64,000 nt of DNA, taken from the NCBI GenBank assembly GCA_030144725.1, contig JASKMD010000017.1, forward strand, positions 10,148,308 to 10,212,307. Direction: 5' to 3'. A program made the position numbers and the translations under genes. Below the pieces are notes generated by a model, which saw only the letters and a list, made by a program, of their open reading frames with translations, was not told the DNA's origin and did not search any database. This DNA comes from Haematococcus lacustris (Eukaryota > Chlorophyta > Chlorophyceae > Chlamydomonadales > Haematococcaceae). Shown here piece after piece: positions 43,609-52,184 of the stretch; position 1 is the first letter of the stretch, and every line of letters starts with the position of its first letter.

Positions 43609-46600
43609 TCATAAGACCCAATCATAGCTGCTGTTGAGAGCGCCCCCCCAGGCCCAAACCCACCCCATTGTAATACAACGTGCAATGCATGGCATGCGTG
43701 CAACGTAACCCGAAGGTACAGCAGTGGTCCCAATGCCCCATGCCATGCCTGCTGCACTACGCCAGATGAGGTGCATGCATTCCTGGTTGAAAGGTCGGCC
43801 CAGCATCATCCCCACCTCAGCTGCGCTCTGGCCGTCAGCGCCATGGTGGCTACCCCTCCTGCAAGCTACACCGGGATGGGGCCGGGAACCCTTGCTTGGT
43901 GTATTGTCAATGCACCACAGGGCAGTGGGTCCTCTGGCTACCTGCGCCCACCCGCCCTAGCAGCTGCCCAGCCCCACCCACGTGGCTCAGGCCAATGGCT
44001 TGAGCAGCAATTGGGCACTGAGGATGTAGGAGTTGTGGGAGTAGGTGCTCCCTCGCTCTGACAATGCTCCCTGCAAGCCACAACGGCAGTGGCAGTCCTT
44101 GGCTGATGCAGCGCCCACAAGACAGGCCAGCCTAGGCAAGTCGGCTCTGTCACTGTTGCAGCCCTTGCAGCCAAAGCACAGGCCACACTGTTGTTATCAT
44201 TGAGAATGTGTGAGTCGCCAGGGGGTTCTGCACAGCTGTACGTGCTGCACAAAGAGTGTGAGGGTGCAGCCCCTGCCTCCCGCCATAGCAGCTGGCTGAG
44301 CATTGTGCCTGGTGCACCCCATGCTTGCCTGTGCTGCCTCCTCGCCTACACTGCCCTGCCTGTGCTGCCTCCTTGTCTGCGCTGCCCTGTCTTGCGTGTG
44401 CTCACCTTGAGCATCTCCGGGCTGAGGTCAGACACGCCGCAGTGCATAATCCAGCAGATGCTCCAGAAGTCGTCACCGCCCACGAAGGACTTGACCACCT
44501 TGAAGCCAGCGCCCTCCAGAACCTTCTCGTTACCCTCAGCCGTGAACCGGAAGTAGTCTGAGCAGGGGGTGCATGGCAGGCTGAGCAGGGGTGCATGGCA
44601 GACAGCAGCACGCTGCCCAATGCAGCGGTGGGCAGGGCCTACCACAAAGCTGTTCCTGGACAGGAGTAGAGGCAGAGGAGTGGAGGGGCCGAGTGGAGTA
44701 GAGTGGAGGGGCAGGAGTGGAGGGGCAGGGTTGGAGGCAGTGGAGTGGAGGGACCAGGCTGTGTGTGAGGGACCAGGCAGAGTGGAGGACCAGGCAGCTG
44801 AGGGGCTGGTCGGTGCTTTAAGAGCACACAGGGCATGCTGCAGGGCCTAGCCCCTGCTCAGTGCCCATGACAGTGCCCCGGACAATGGCTCACTCTCATG
44901 CAGTGTCCTGGCAGAGCCTGAGCCCAAACACTGCCTCAACACTCCCCTGCTCCCCTTGCCCAGGCAAGGCTGCCATGCCATCAGCTAGCAGTTGGCCGCC
45001 TGCTTGCTGGTGGCAGTTAGGCAAGCACTGCCAGAAGTGCAGCGCGCCGCAGCCCTGACCATGACATCGGGTGCAGGCCCTCCACCATTCAGCATCCTGC
45101 CAGCCATCCCACCCACAGCCGCCCCTGCCCCACGCTGCAGCCGTCCCCAGCACCGCTGCCAGGGGCGAGGGGGCCGGCAGCACCTGCCTGTGGGGTAGGG
45201 CATGATGGTCTGCATGAAGGGGCTGCTGTACACCAGGTGCCCGCCAGGCTTCACCAGGTCAAACAGCACCCGGGCGCTGAGGTAGGGGTCCACCACATAC
45301 TGCATGGTCTGCGCACGCCATGCAGCCACCACACAGCGTGCAAACGGCAGTGAGTTTTGAGCAGGTGTATAGCCATAGATATGCTACTGTGCACCAAGGA
45401 AGCTCTGGCGGGCGAGCAGGCAGGCCGGTGAGCGGGCGGGCCAGATGGCGTCGACCCTGACCCTCTGACATGCATGGAAGAGGTGGGGTCACCTAGTTGC
45501 TGCAAGGGGAGGTCGACTAGTCATGCACAGGGGCTGTGGGCGGGCCATGCCTGGCACAGGTTAGGCAGGTGACCCGTGCACCTGGGGCAGGATGACCAGG
45601 TCGAACATGTTCTTGACCTGTGCACACACAAGGGGACACACACAGCACCACCATTGGCCCGCCAGGTAGCTTTGCTCTGGCCGGGCAGGACGGCTCCGAC
45701 CAGACAGCACACTCCCCGCACCCCAGCAGCGTGGCACTGGCCTCTTGGCCCCTTGCGGCCTGCTGGCTGCCGACTGTTCAGTGCAGTGACCATAGGATGC
45801 ATGTTGCTCGCCACCACAGCTGCAAGGGCTCTGCGAACAGCTCTAATGCAGGTGAGAGGGGGCTGTGGGGTGTGTGTGTGTGGAGAAATAGCTGCTGGCA
45901 GGCCAGATCAGTCCCAGGGTCTTGCACTGCTGGCCTGGCTGCTGGTCACACCACCTGGATAGTGACTCCATGACCCAGCCGCCTACCTCATCCAGCTGCT
46001 GCTCTGACAGCTCCCGGTCCAGCTCCCCAAACACAGCACTGCGCAGAAGGTTGCGCACTCGAGGGTTCTTGGCATCGTGGAAGAAAGTCCACTGACGCTT
46101 GCACTGTGAAGGCAGCCACCGTCAGCATGGCAGCTGGGAAGCTAGACTGGCAAGACTGCAGCTGGGCAGCAGGTAACTGGCATGAGGTGACTTGCGTGAG
46201 ATGGCTGGCAGCAGCTGCTGCTGGGCACCAAATGGCTGCAGGTAGGCTGAGTGCCTGCCTTGAACTTCTTCATGTAGGGCTGCGTCACTCCGGGCCAGCG
46301 GGTGAAGAAGGGGCCCCACTCTAGGCAGCTGCAAGCAGTGACCAAGCAGTGATGGCTGTTTTGAATGTAAGCTCACACCACAGCTTGCATACATCGTGTG
46401 CAGAAGAGGTGCTTGGACTCACTTCTCCAGCTGCCCGTCGCCTAGCTGGGTAGAGGCAGCTGTCATGAAGTGTTCTAGGGGAACCCTGTCCAGCACCCCC
46501 TTGGTACGTGCGTAGTTCTTGGTGCGGAATGGCAACAAGTCCTGCTGATAGAGCTGGGCCAGCATGTTCACTACCGTCTTCCTCGCTTGCTCCTTTTCGG

Positions 46601-46760
46601 CGTTGTTCAAATTGCTGGCCAGTGCGACGCTGCCGTTCGACATGATGTTCCATAGCGGTTCATTCGACCTGATGCTGTCCGACGCCCAGAGCCCATCAAG
46701 ATGGCGCTCCGTGGACGAGACCGGCAGCAGCAGGCAGACTATGAGAATCACCACGCGCAT
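43609..46760 (-). CDS. Secretory-pathway SAM-dependent methyltransferase-like protein
   Basis: Exons 46760-46423, 46328-46259, 46103-45987, 45617-45582, 45308-45188 and 44557-44406 join in phase. A last exon ending at 43609 is likely, but its 5' border is unresolved. The first residues form a signal peptide or anchor (MRVVILIVCLLLPVSSTERH). The luminal part contains LEWGPFFTRWPGVTQPYMKK, QWTFFHDAKNPRVRNLLRSA, NMFDLVILPQ, ARVLFDLVKPGGHLVYSSPF and DYFRFTAEGNEKVLEGAGFK. The segments FDLVILPQ, D-YLSARVLFDLVKPGG and DYFRFTAEG are typical of class I methyltransferases after motif I, but a clear GxGxG motif I is not seen, so activity is uncertain. Introns 2 and 5 use GC donors (AAG|GCAGGC, ACAG|GCAGGT), as required by phase and homology. 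The 5' end is embedded in duplicated repeats. Confidence 0.72.
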
Positions 46761-46875
46761 CACCTTGATCGATTGCCGGGTTCTGTTCAGTGAACAGAGA
46801 GTTACACTGGCTGTGTGAGACTGATCGATTGCCGGGTTCTGTTCAGTGAACAGAGAGTTACACTGGCTGTGTGTT
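46761..46875. repeat. Tandem duplication in the 5' leader of the methyltransferase-like gene
   Basis: A unit of about 57 bases containing TGATCGATTGCCGGGTTCTG and GTTACACTGGCTGTGTG occurs twice (from about 46765 and 46822). The core recurs at 47061-47080 and 47093-47112. Confidence 0.85.
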
Positions 46876-47046
46876 TCAATCCTAGGCTACTCCTGAACCC
46901 CACAGCCCTCATGCTACACCCAAATAAAGCATGAGTTGGAATCGAACCGGCTGCGAGCTCATCATTGTAAAGGCTACCGACAGTGTGCCTAATGCGCACT
47001 TCAGCTCAGCCTTCTGGTGTGTGTGCCTGTGCCAGTGCCTGCACCG
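46876..47046 (-). mobile_element. ORF-less Fanzor family-2 3' module
   Basis: Read on the minus strand this is the last ~170 bases of the family-2 element: CACACACCAGAAGGCTGAGC, the tRNA-like GGTTCGATTCCAACTC box, GGGTGTAGCATGAGGGCTGT, and the terminus GGGGTTCAGGAG. No nuclease coding sequence is attached. It sits just upstream of the start of the gene at 46760 and is enclosed by a 34-base direct repeat (46751-46784 and 47047-47080). Confidence 0.75.
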
Positions 47047-47149
47047 CCACGCGCATCACCTTGATCGATTGCCGGGTTCTTGATATGTGACCTTGATCGA
47101 TTGCCGGGTTCTTGATGACATGTGTGTATGTGATATGACATAGACATTG

Positions 47150-47238
47150 TGTGGCGCGATACTGCTCGCCTACCAGCTTGTCTACCTGCGAACAATGTGC
47201 AACTGCCGGATGAGCAGCACATCTGGGCCACCCTTCTG
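47150..47238. repeat. About 90-bp dispersed repeat shared with 40297-40385
   Basis: The two copies are almost identical (TGTGTGGCGCGATACTGCTC and onward through CCGGATGAGCAGCACATCTG). They end at the same point, after GCCACCCTTC. Neither has a convincing ORF. Confidence 0.85.
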
Positions 47239-47371
47239 CGTTTGACGTGCTTTGGTTGAGGGTTTTTTTGTAGACATGTAGACATGTAGACTTGTAGACA
47301 TGTATGTAGACATGTGTGTGACAAACACGAAAATCCTTAGTATATGTTGCTGCCTCGCGTTGTTATTGTTT

Positions 47372-48294
47372 ATGGTGAGGAAGAAGAGACGAACCGGTGT
47401 GGGTGGGCGTAGAGCAGTGCCGGAGGACCCGGACTTCGACATAGTTGACCGCGACGAGGCAGGCCAACCCGACTTGACCGAGGCACAGCGCAAAAGGAAG
47501 GCTTCAGGAGAGGCCCGCGCTGCCCGCAGCAGGAACAATACGTTCCACGCAAGAAAGGCCAAGTTAGACCACCTCATCGACCACCTTCCGCAAGCGCTTT
47601 GGGATGCCTTCCTTGACAAGGCTGTGCGCCCACGAGTGAAGGGCATCAGCGAGCGAGGGGTGATTGGCAGCCTGCTGTTGGGCTTCCTCGTGCGCGACTT
47701 GTTTACCCTGCACGTAGCCGACCAGCTTGACGCGCAAGGCCAGCCACTGTCATACACAGACACAGACATCCCATTGACACGCCGCCTGAGTCCTTCAGGT
47801 GAGGGGGGCGAGGATAGGGGGTTGTTGGCAGTGTTGGGAGGTGGTGGAATCAAGGTGACTAGGTAGGGTCAAGATGAAAAATCTTACAAATGTGCATTGC
47901 CCCATGTGTCCATGCAGGTGGCTGCGGCCAGTGAAAAGCAAGGCAAAGCGTTCCCAAGTCCGGGGCCTGATGTGCTTAACAAGCATCAACAACATCACCA
48001 GGTAAGCATTGACCCAACCCTATAAATGTGCATGCCATGAGCATATCCAACATGCCATGACACATGAATTGACGTCATGCATCTCCCACACCCATGTGCA
48101 GGTTCTATGACCGGGACGTCTCAGCCGCGCTGAACATCCGCCGCTGTGCAGTCGGCCCAGGGCCACGTCCCACTGAGCTGTGCTACTGGACTAACCGCCC
48201 AGCCATGCCAAAGCCAGGCCAGCCAGGCCAGGAGTGGGTGGAGATAGCCGACAAGCCCCTGTTGCTCAAGTGGCAGCGCAAGCTGCAGCAATAG
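47372..48294 (+). pseudogene. Fanzor-like gene, family 2, copy A: both ends present, middle deleted
   Basis: Exon 1 (47372-47798) encodes 142 residues, starting MVRKKRRTGVGGRRAVPEDP and rich in Arg and Lys. The C-terminal exons 47918-48001 and 48102-48294 encode WLRPVKSKAKRSQVRGLMC, then RFYDRDVSAALNIRRCAVG and the tail LLLKWQRKLQQ, ending in TAG. FYDRDVSAALNI is the RuvC-III box of Fanzor/TnpB. Exon 1 ends in phase 1, but the WLRP exon needs phase 2, so splicing the two runs into a stop. The sequence therefore lost its middle (RuvC-I, RuvC-II and much of the recognition part) with breakpoints in two introns. Copy B has the same junction. Nuclease activity is not expected from this copy. Confidence 0.78.
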
Positions 48295-48540
48295 CCAGCT
48301 ACAGCTCAAGACAATCCCAACAAAAAAAAACAATGAACCCCTCACAAAGGGGATGTGTGTGGCACAGGCGCAGGCACTGGCAACAGGCACACACACCAGA
48401 AGACTGAGCTGAAGTGGGCAGTAGGCACACTGTCGGTAGCCTTTACAATGATGAGCTCGCAGCCAGGTTCGATTCCAACTCAAGCTTTATTTTGGTGTAG
48501 CATGAGGGCTGTGGGGTTCAGGAGTTGCCGGGTTCTTGTG
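48295..48540 (+). ncRNA. Candidate guide-RNA scaffold (omega-RNA) region of the family-2 Fanzor element
   Basis: The ~245 bases after the stop codon are conserved in the other family-2 copies, including copies without an ORF (46876-47046, 51250-51480, 29700-29795). They contain a short hairpin (CCCCTCACAAAGGGG), a GTGTGTG run, CACACACCAGAA, a tRNA-like box GGTTCGATTCCAACTC, and the common terminus GGGGTTCAGGAG. In known TnpB and Fanzor loci the guide RNA overlaps the ORF 3' end and runs to the right end of the element. Assigning that role here is inference; no transcript data are available. Confidence 0.4.
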
Positions 48541-48571
48541 ATCTTGTGATCTCTGAGCACGATTTTATATG

Positions 48572-48660
48572 GCAGGTTGGGATATCAACTTCTGGTGCCC
48601 CATTTAGTTTGTGTGCCTCCATGGTTGTTACTGGCTAGAGCTGTTATAGTTCTCGCTAAC
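48572..48660 (-). repeat. Repeat shared with the left end of Fanzor copy B
   Basis: Read on the minus strand, about 80 bases (CAGCTCTAGCCAGTAACAAC ... CCAGAAGTTGATATCCCA) match 35428-35507, the sequence just left of copy B. Confidence 0.8.
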
Positions 48661-48699
48661 ACACATCCATTTTTTGAGGGGTTAAGTATCGTATGTTGG

Positions 48700-48900
48700 G
48701 GTTGACATGCTATATAGCTGGCTATCGCCACCCCTTGCGCCGCCACTTGCGCAACAGGGCCTGGTCTCGATGCCTACTTCAACATCTGCCTGACTGGGAC
48801 ATCCCTGAAACCAATGGTGCCAGGATACGGTCTGGCCAAAGCCGCTTCTGCTTGATGGGTTGCAGCCACATATGGTAGTACACATGGCCCACATGTGTAA
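48700..48900 (-). pseudogene. Fanzor-like gene, family 2, C-terminal tail fragment (copy D)
   Basis: On the minus strand, 48775-48705 encodes DQALLRKWRRKGWR followed by TAG and CCAGCTATA. This mirrors the end of copies A and B (DKALFGKWRRKWRQ, TAG, CCAGCTACA). A possible WLQPIKQKR stretch upstream (near 48850) may correspond to WLRPVKSK. The RuvC-III box is missing. Confidence 0.55.
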
Positions 48901-49009
48901 GGTCAGGTTCAGCAGCAGCAGCCAAAACTGGCCAGAAGTAGGAGCAGGAGCTTACTTACAATGGCTACTGCCTAGCTCTTGGCAGCTGCTGCAATGCCTC
49001 AACGCCCTC

Positions 49010-49174
49010 ACAGGTCAGCCGGCTTTGCTGACCGCTGCTATCGCCTGTAGCGCCCTTTGGAGGTGTGCCCTATGGAGGCTTGCCCTTTGGAGGGTTGCCA
49101 TGACAAACATGCATTTATGTGTAAGCTGATAACAGCTCAGATGGGGGGGAAGGCACACACTATTGTGCCACAGC

Positions 49175-49214
<40 letters not shown>

Positions 49215-49450
49215 GCCTTGGGTGGCCAGTCTCGCAACCGCTTGTAGCCCAGGCCTGGGTACTCCTTGGCCTTGGCTGGCAGAGCTGCCTGCTCTGCCAC
49301 CAGCACAGCTCCAGTGGGCGCCACCTGTTCTCCCCAACACGCTGCATGTTCAGCGCTGCATCGCAGTCCCTGTCCAACCACCTGCCTGGTTGTGGTAGTG
49401 GCTTGGACATGGCAGTGGGCAGCAAGATCAGGGGCAGGGGCTGTCCACTT
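49010..49450 (-). pseudogene. Fanzor-like gene, family 1, 3' fragment
   Basis: The minus strand encodes RWLDRDCDAALNMQRVGENRW (RuvC-III, near 49370-49310), then after a frame change YPGLGYKRLRDWPPKA, a polyGln run and a stop at about 49160. LDRDCDAALNM retains the catalytic Asp. Upstream, the similarity to other family-1 copies is lost: the preceding 200 bases (YANWKRRGENLV frame near 49550) are unrelated to the linker seen at 60.9-61.3 kb. Confidence 0.66.
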
Positions 49451-49871
49451 CAGCTCCGCAACCTGCGGGTCCAGCCTTGTGGCGTCCGGGTGCCCAGCAC
49501 AACCTGCACCTCGTGACCAGGTTCTCCCCCCTACGCTTCCAGTTTGCGTATGGACCAGGACCAGGGGTGAGGTTTGTCGGGGACTGGCGACCCATGGCCT
49601 GCACTAGTCCATGCACCAGCCTGTTAAATCTAGCATGTGATACCTTACCATGATGTTCCCCGTAAAGCAGGCAGGCAGTCTCAGGCCAGACAAGCTCTCA
49701 TGGTCGGGCGGTTCTCCACACCTAGACGACCTGGGAGCTGGGAACAGAATAAGTCACGTGACCGGGGCCGGCTGGTCATGCAAGGCCGGATGAAAGCCTG
49801 TCATCCTTTCTCCGCCGACGCACAGCCGACGCACAGGCGAAGATTGGTGGCCCGGCAAGGCGACCGAAGCT

Positions 49872-51131
49872 ATGGCGAAGGCTGGCAATCTCGGCCTGCT
49901 GCTCGCCACCTTCTCGCCGCGCTTTGTCCTGGCTGTCGCTAGTCAGCCCTCGTTGCTTGAACGTTGTGATCGGTACCGCATCGGTAGTACCCTGGGCTCT
50001 AATGGCCTACCACTTTGCAAAGCCGCAACGCACTTTGCAATGCGACAGTCCCTGGGGCCATGCCAACAGCATCGCAGCGGACTACCCCCCAGTGCCCTGA
50101 GCCCTTCCTACCTGGGCAGCCTAGGCAAGCTTGGCAGTCGACCAGGACCAGGACCAGGACAACAGCACAGCAGAAATGTCCTCAACCTTACCACAGTGAC
50201 CTGTGGCTTCCTAGCCCTGGCAGCCTGGGCAGCCTGGGCCGGCATAGCAGGCACAACCGGAGACTGGCTTAGGTGCTGCTGGCCGGGCGTTCAGCTTTGC
50301 CACCTTGGGCCTCCTGGATACAGGAAAACAGGCACCTGCCTGACTAGCAATACTGCAGCCACTAGCCAGGGAGGCACTGGCTCAGCAGCACACACTGCCT
50401 ATGCCTGGTCTGGCAGCCTAGGAGGCCTGGGCTGGCCATCCACAGCTGGGCTAAGCCGGGTGGTGCAGACCTTAGCCACCAGCAGTGCCCCGTGTGCCTG
50501 CTAGCATCAGCACCAGTGTTACCACTATCTTGCGTGCCTGCCTGTGCATGCAGACTGCCACCATCTACAAGGATGCTGATGGCATGCAAAAGAAGGAGTA
50601 CGCCTGTAAGGTGAGCTGGAGGGGGCCGATAGACTAATGCATCAATTCATGTTTGATGTGGTTGCATGGCGGCATCATAGGCAGAGATATACCTAGTAGT
50701 GTCATGCCTCAGCTGCGTTAGACCTCCAGAGCCATGACGGTTGTACAAAACACAAAACACCGAGGCACTGCATGCGATGCAAGTAAGGTTTTATTCTCTA
50801 TGCAGTATCAAACCCTCCTATCCTTGATCCCTAAAGAGTTGTAGACGCAATGAAGTCCTTCTTCAAGTTCGGCACGCGCGTTAAAGAAAAATTCACAGCA
50901 CAGAAGTTTACCTGGAGTTTAGTTCTATGTGGATGAGGTGAGGAACAAGATGGTAGATGAGGTGAGGAAGTTTGCCATTTGATATGCTCTACCATTGCAT
51001 TGATAGTTGCTGTCATGCAGGTGACCAATGACCATCCCGTTCAGTTCCATGGCGTGAGCATGGACGGCCCCTCCGTGATCCGTGCGACACTGATGACCTG
51101 GCGTTCTAGCATGCCATTTGGATTTGCATGA
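49872..51131 (+). CDS. Small unknown gene
   Basis: Two well-bordered exons, 50554-50610 (TATIYKDADGMQKKEYACK, donor AAG|GTGAGC) and 51021-51131 (VTNDHPVQFHGVSMDGPSVI, ending GFGFA-like MPFGFA and TGA), join in phase 0. The ATG at 49872 opens MAKAGNLGLLLATFSPRFVL, which may be the first exon, but its donor was not fixed. I do not recognise the protein. The intron between the two sure exons contains a stray copy of exon 1 of the NT-C2 gene (50846-50911). Confidence 0.4.
50840..50911 (+). repeat. Duplicate of NT-C2 gene exon 1 start (copy 1)
   Basis: About 65 bases from GACGCAATGAAGTCCTTCTT onward match 52179-52243 with two or three changes, including the start codon and first 20 codons. Similarity stops after CAGAAGTTT. 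Confidence 0.9.
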
Positions 51132-51224
51132 CATGTGCCATACAACTTATTTGCAAAGACTTTTGCAAAGACTATTAATGTCTGCGAGTAGGCCTAGCTG
51201 GCATTGTGGAAAAGTGACGATTGT

Positions 51225-51266
51225 AACAGTTCGGCACGCGCGTTAAAGAAAAATTCCTTGACTGTC
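51225..51266 (+). repeat. Duplicate of NT-C2 gene exon 1 start (copy 2), deleted
   Basis: CAGTTCGGCACGCGCGTTAAAG... matches 52201-52230, skips about 20 bases, and resumes with GACTGTCCACAA (52257-52268). There it is cut off by the family-2 Fanzor terminus. Confidence 0.85.
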
Positions 51267-51660
51267 CACAACTCCTGAACCCCACAGCCCTCATGCTACA
51301 CCAAAATAAAGCTTGAGTTGGAATCGAACCAGGCTGCGAGCTCATCATTGTAAAGGCTACCGACAGCGAGCCTACTGCCCACTTCAGCTCAGCCTTCTGG
51401 TGTGTGTGCCTGTTGCCAGTGCCTGCGCCTGTGCCACACACATCCCCTTTGTTAGGGGTTCATTGTTTTTTTTGTTTGGGTCGTACTCTTGGTACGCTCA
51501 GGGGTGCGGCCTGCGGTGAGGTGCGAAACAAATGTAAGTTCACGACATGTTCACGACATGTTCACCTAATGCACTAGGTGTAGCGCGGTGTACCTGATGC
51601 GGACTGCACAGCGGCGAATGTTCAGCGCTGCTAACAAGTCCCGGTCACCCGGCCTGCGGT
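51250..51660 (-). pseudogene. Fanzor-like gene, family 2, 3' end with RuvC-III box (copy F)
   Basis: On the minus strand, 51650-51600 encodes GDRDLLAALNIRRCAVR, the same RuvC-III box as copies A and B, and then falls out of similarity. The complete 3' noncoding module follows (51480-51267), with the AACCCCTAACAAAGGGG hairpin, the tRNA-like box and the terminus GGGGTTCAGGAG. The terminus abuts a truncated duplicate of NT-C2 exon 1. Confidence 0.72.
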
Positions 51661-52184
51661 GCAAGGCGAAAGAAATGTAAGTGGCATGTCATGCAGGACA
51701 TGTTCACCAAGCAAATGCGTCGTCAGGCCAATGCTTACCCAATGGCTTTGGTAAAGCGCAACGAGCTCCTGGTGTTGGGGGAATGTTTCACTTCGCTGAA
51801 CATTGTTCGCTGCAAGTCCGCCTTCGAAGGTCTGCAGCCGTTGTAATACACAATGCGCGAACGTGTTAGGGCGAGTACCAGCTAAGTAAGGGCTACTGCC
51901 TAGGCTAGACCTCACCTCAACCCAGAAGAAGTGCTCGCCTCGGAGCCGGGTGCTTGCGAATGCGCCTCGAGCGCCATTGTATTAATGACGGCTTTGCCTG
52001 GGTCCCATAACTCGCCAGTGAACATGTTGAACTCACAACGCAAGTTTCCTAGGATTTAAACCAGCAGTCTCACACCGTCAGTGTAACTCGCCGTTCACAT
52101 TCAGGAGACATCGCGAGGCACAAAACAATTCCAGGTTTCCAGGTTTCAGGTTTGCAACGGAAGTGGCGGTCAATAGTCGACGCA
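51661..52184. other. Upstream region of the NT-C2 gene
   Basis: A motif around 52070-52105 (CAGTCTCACAC, CAGTGTAACTC, GTTCAC) resembles the tandem unit at 46800-46835 on the other strand. A block near 51500-51560 (GCGGCCTGCGGTGAGGTGCG and following) is partly repeated at 51650-51715. The promoter must lie here, but no site could be named. Confidence 0.35.

Noticed and set aside
47372..48294. Copy A as an intact, expressed nuclease
   Set aside because: Exon phases do not match, the RuvC-I and RuvC-II regions are missing, and splicing would lead to a stop.
48455..48490. A functional tRNA gene
   Set aside because: A B box is present, but the T-arm does not pair and no acceptor stem is formed. 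At best it is a tRNA-derived relic.
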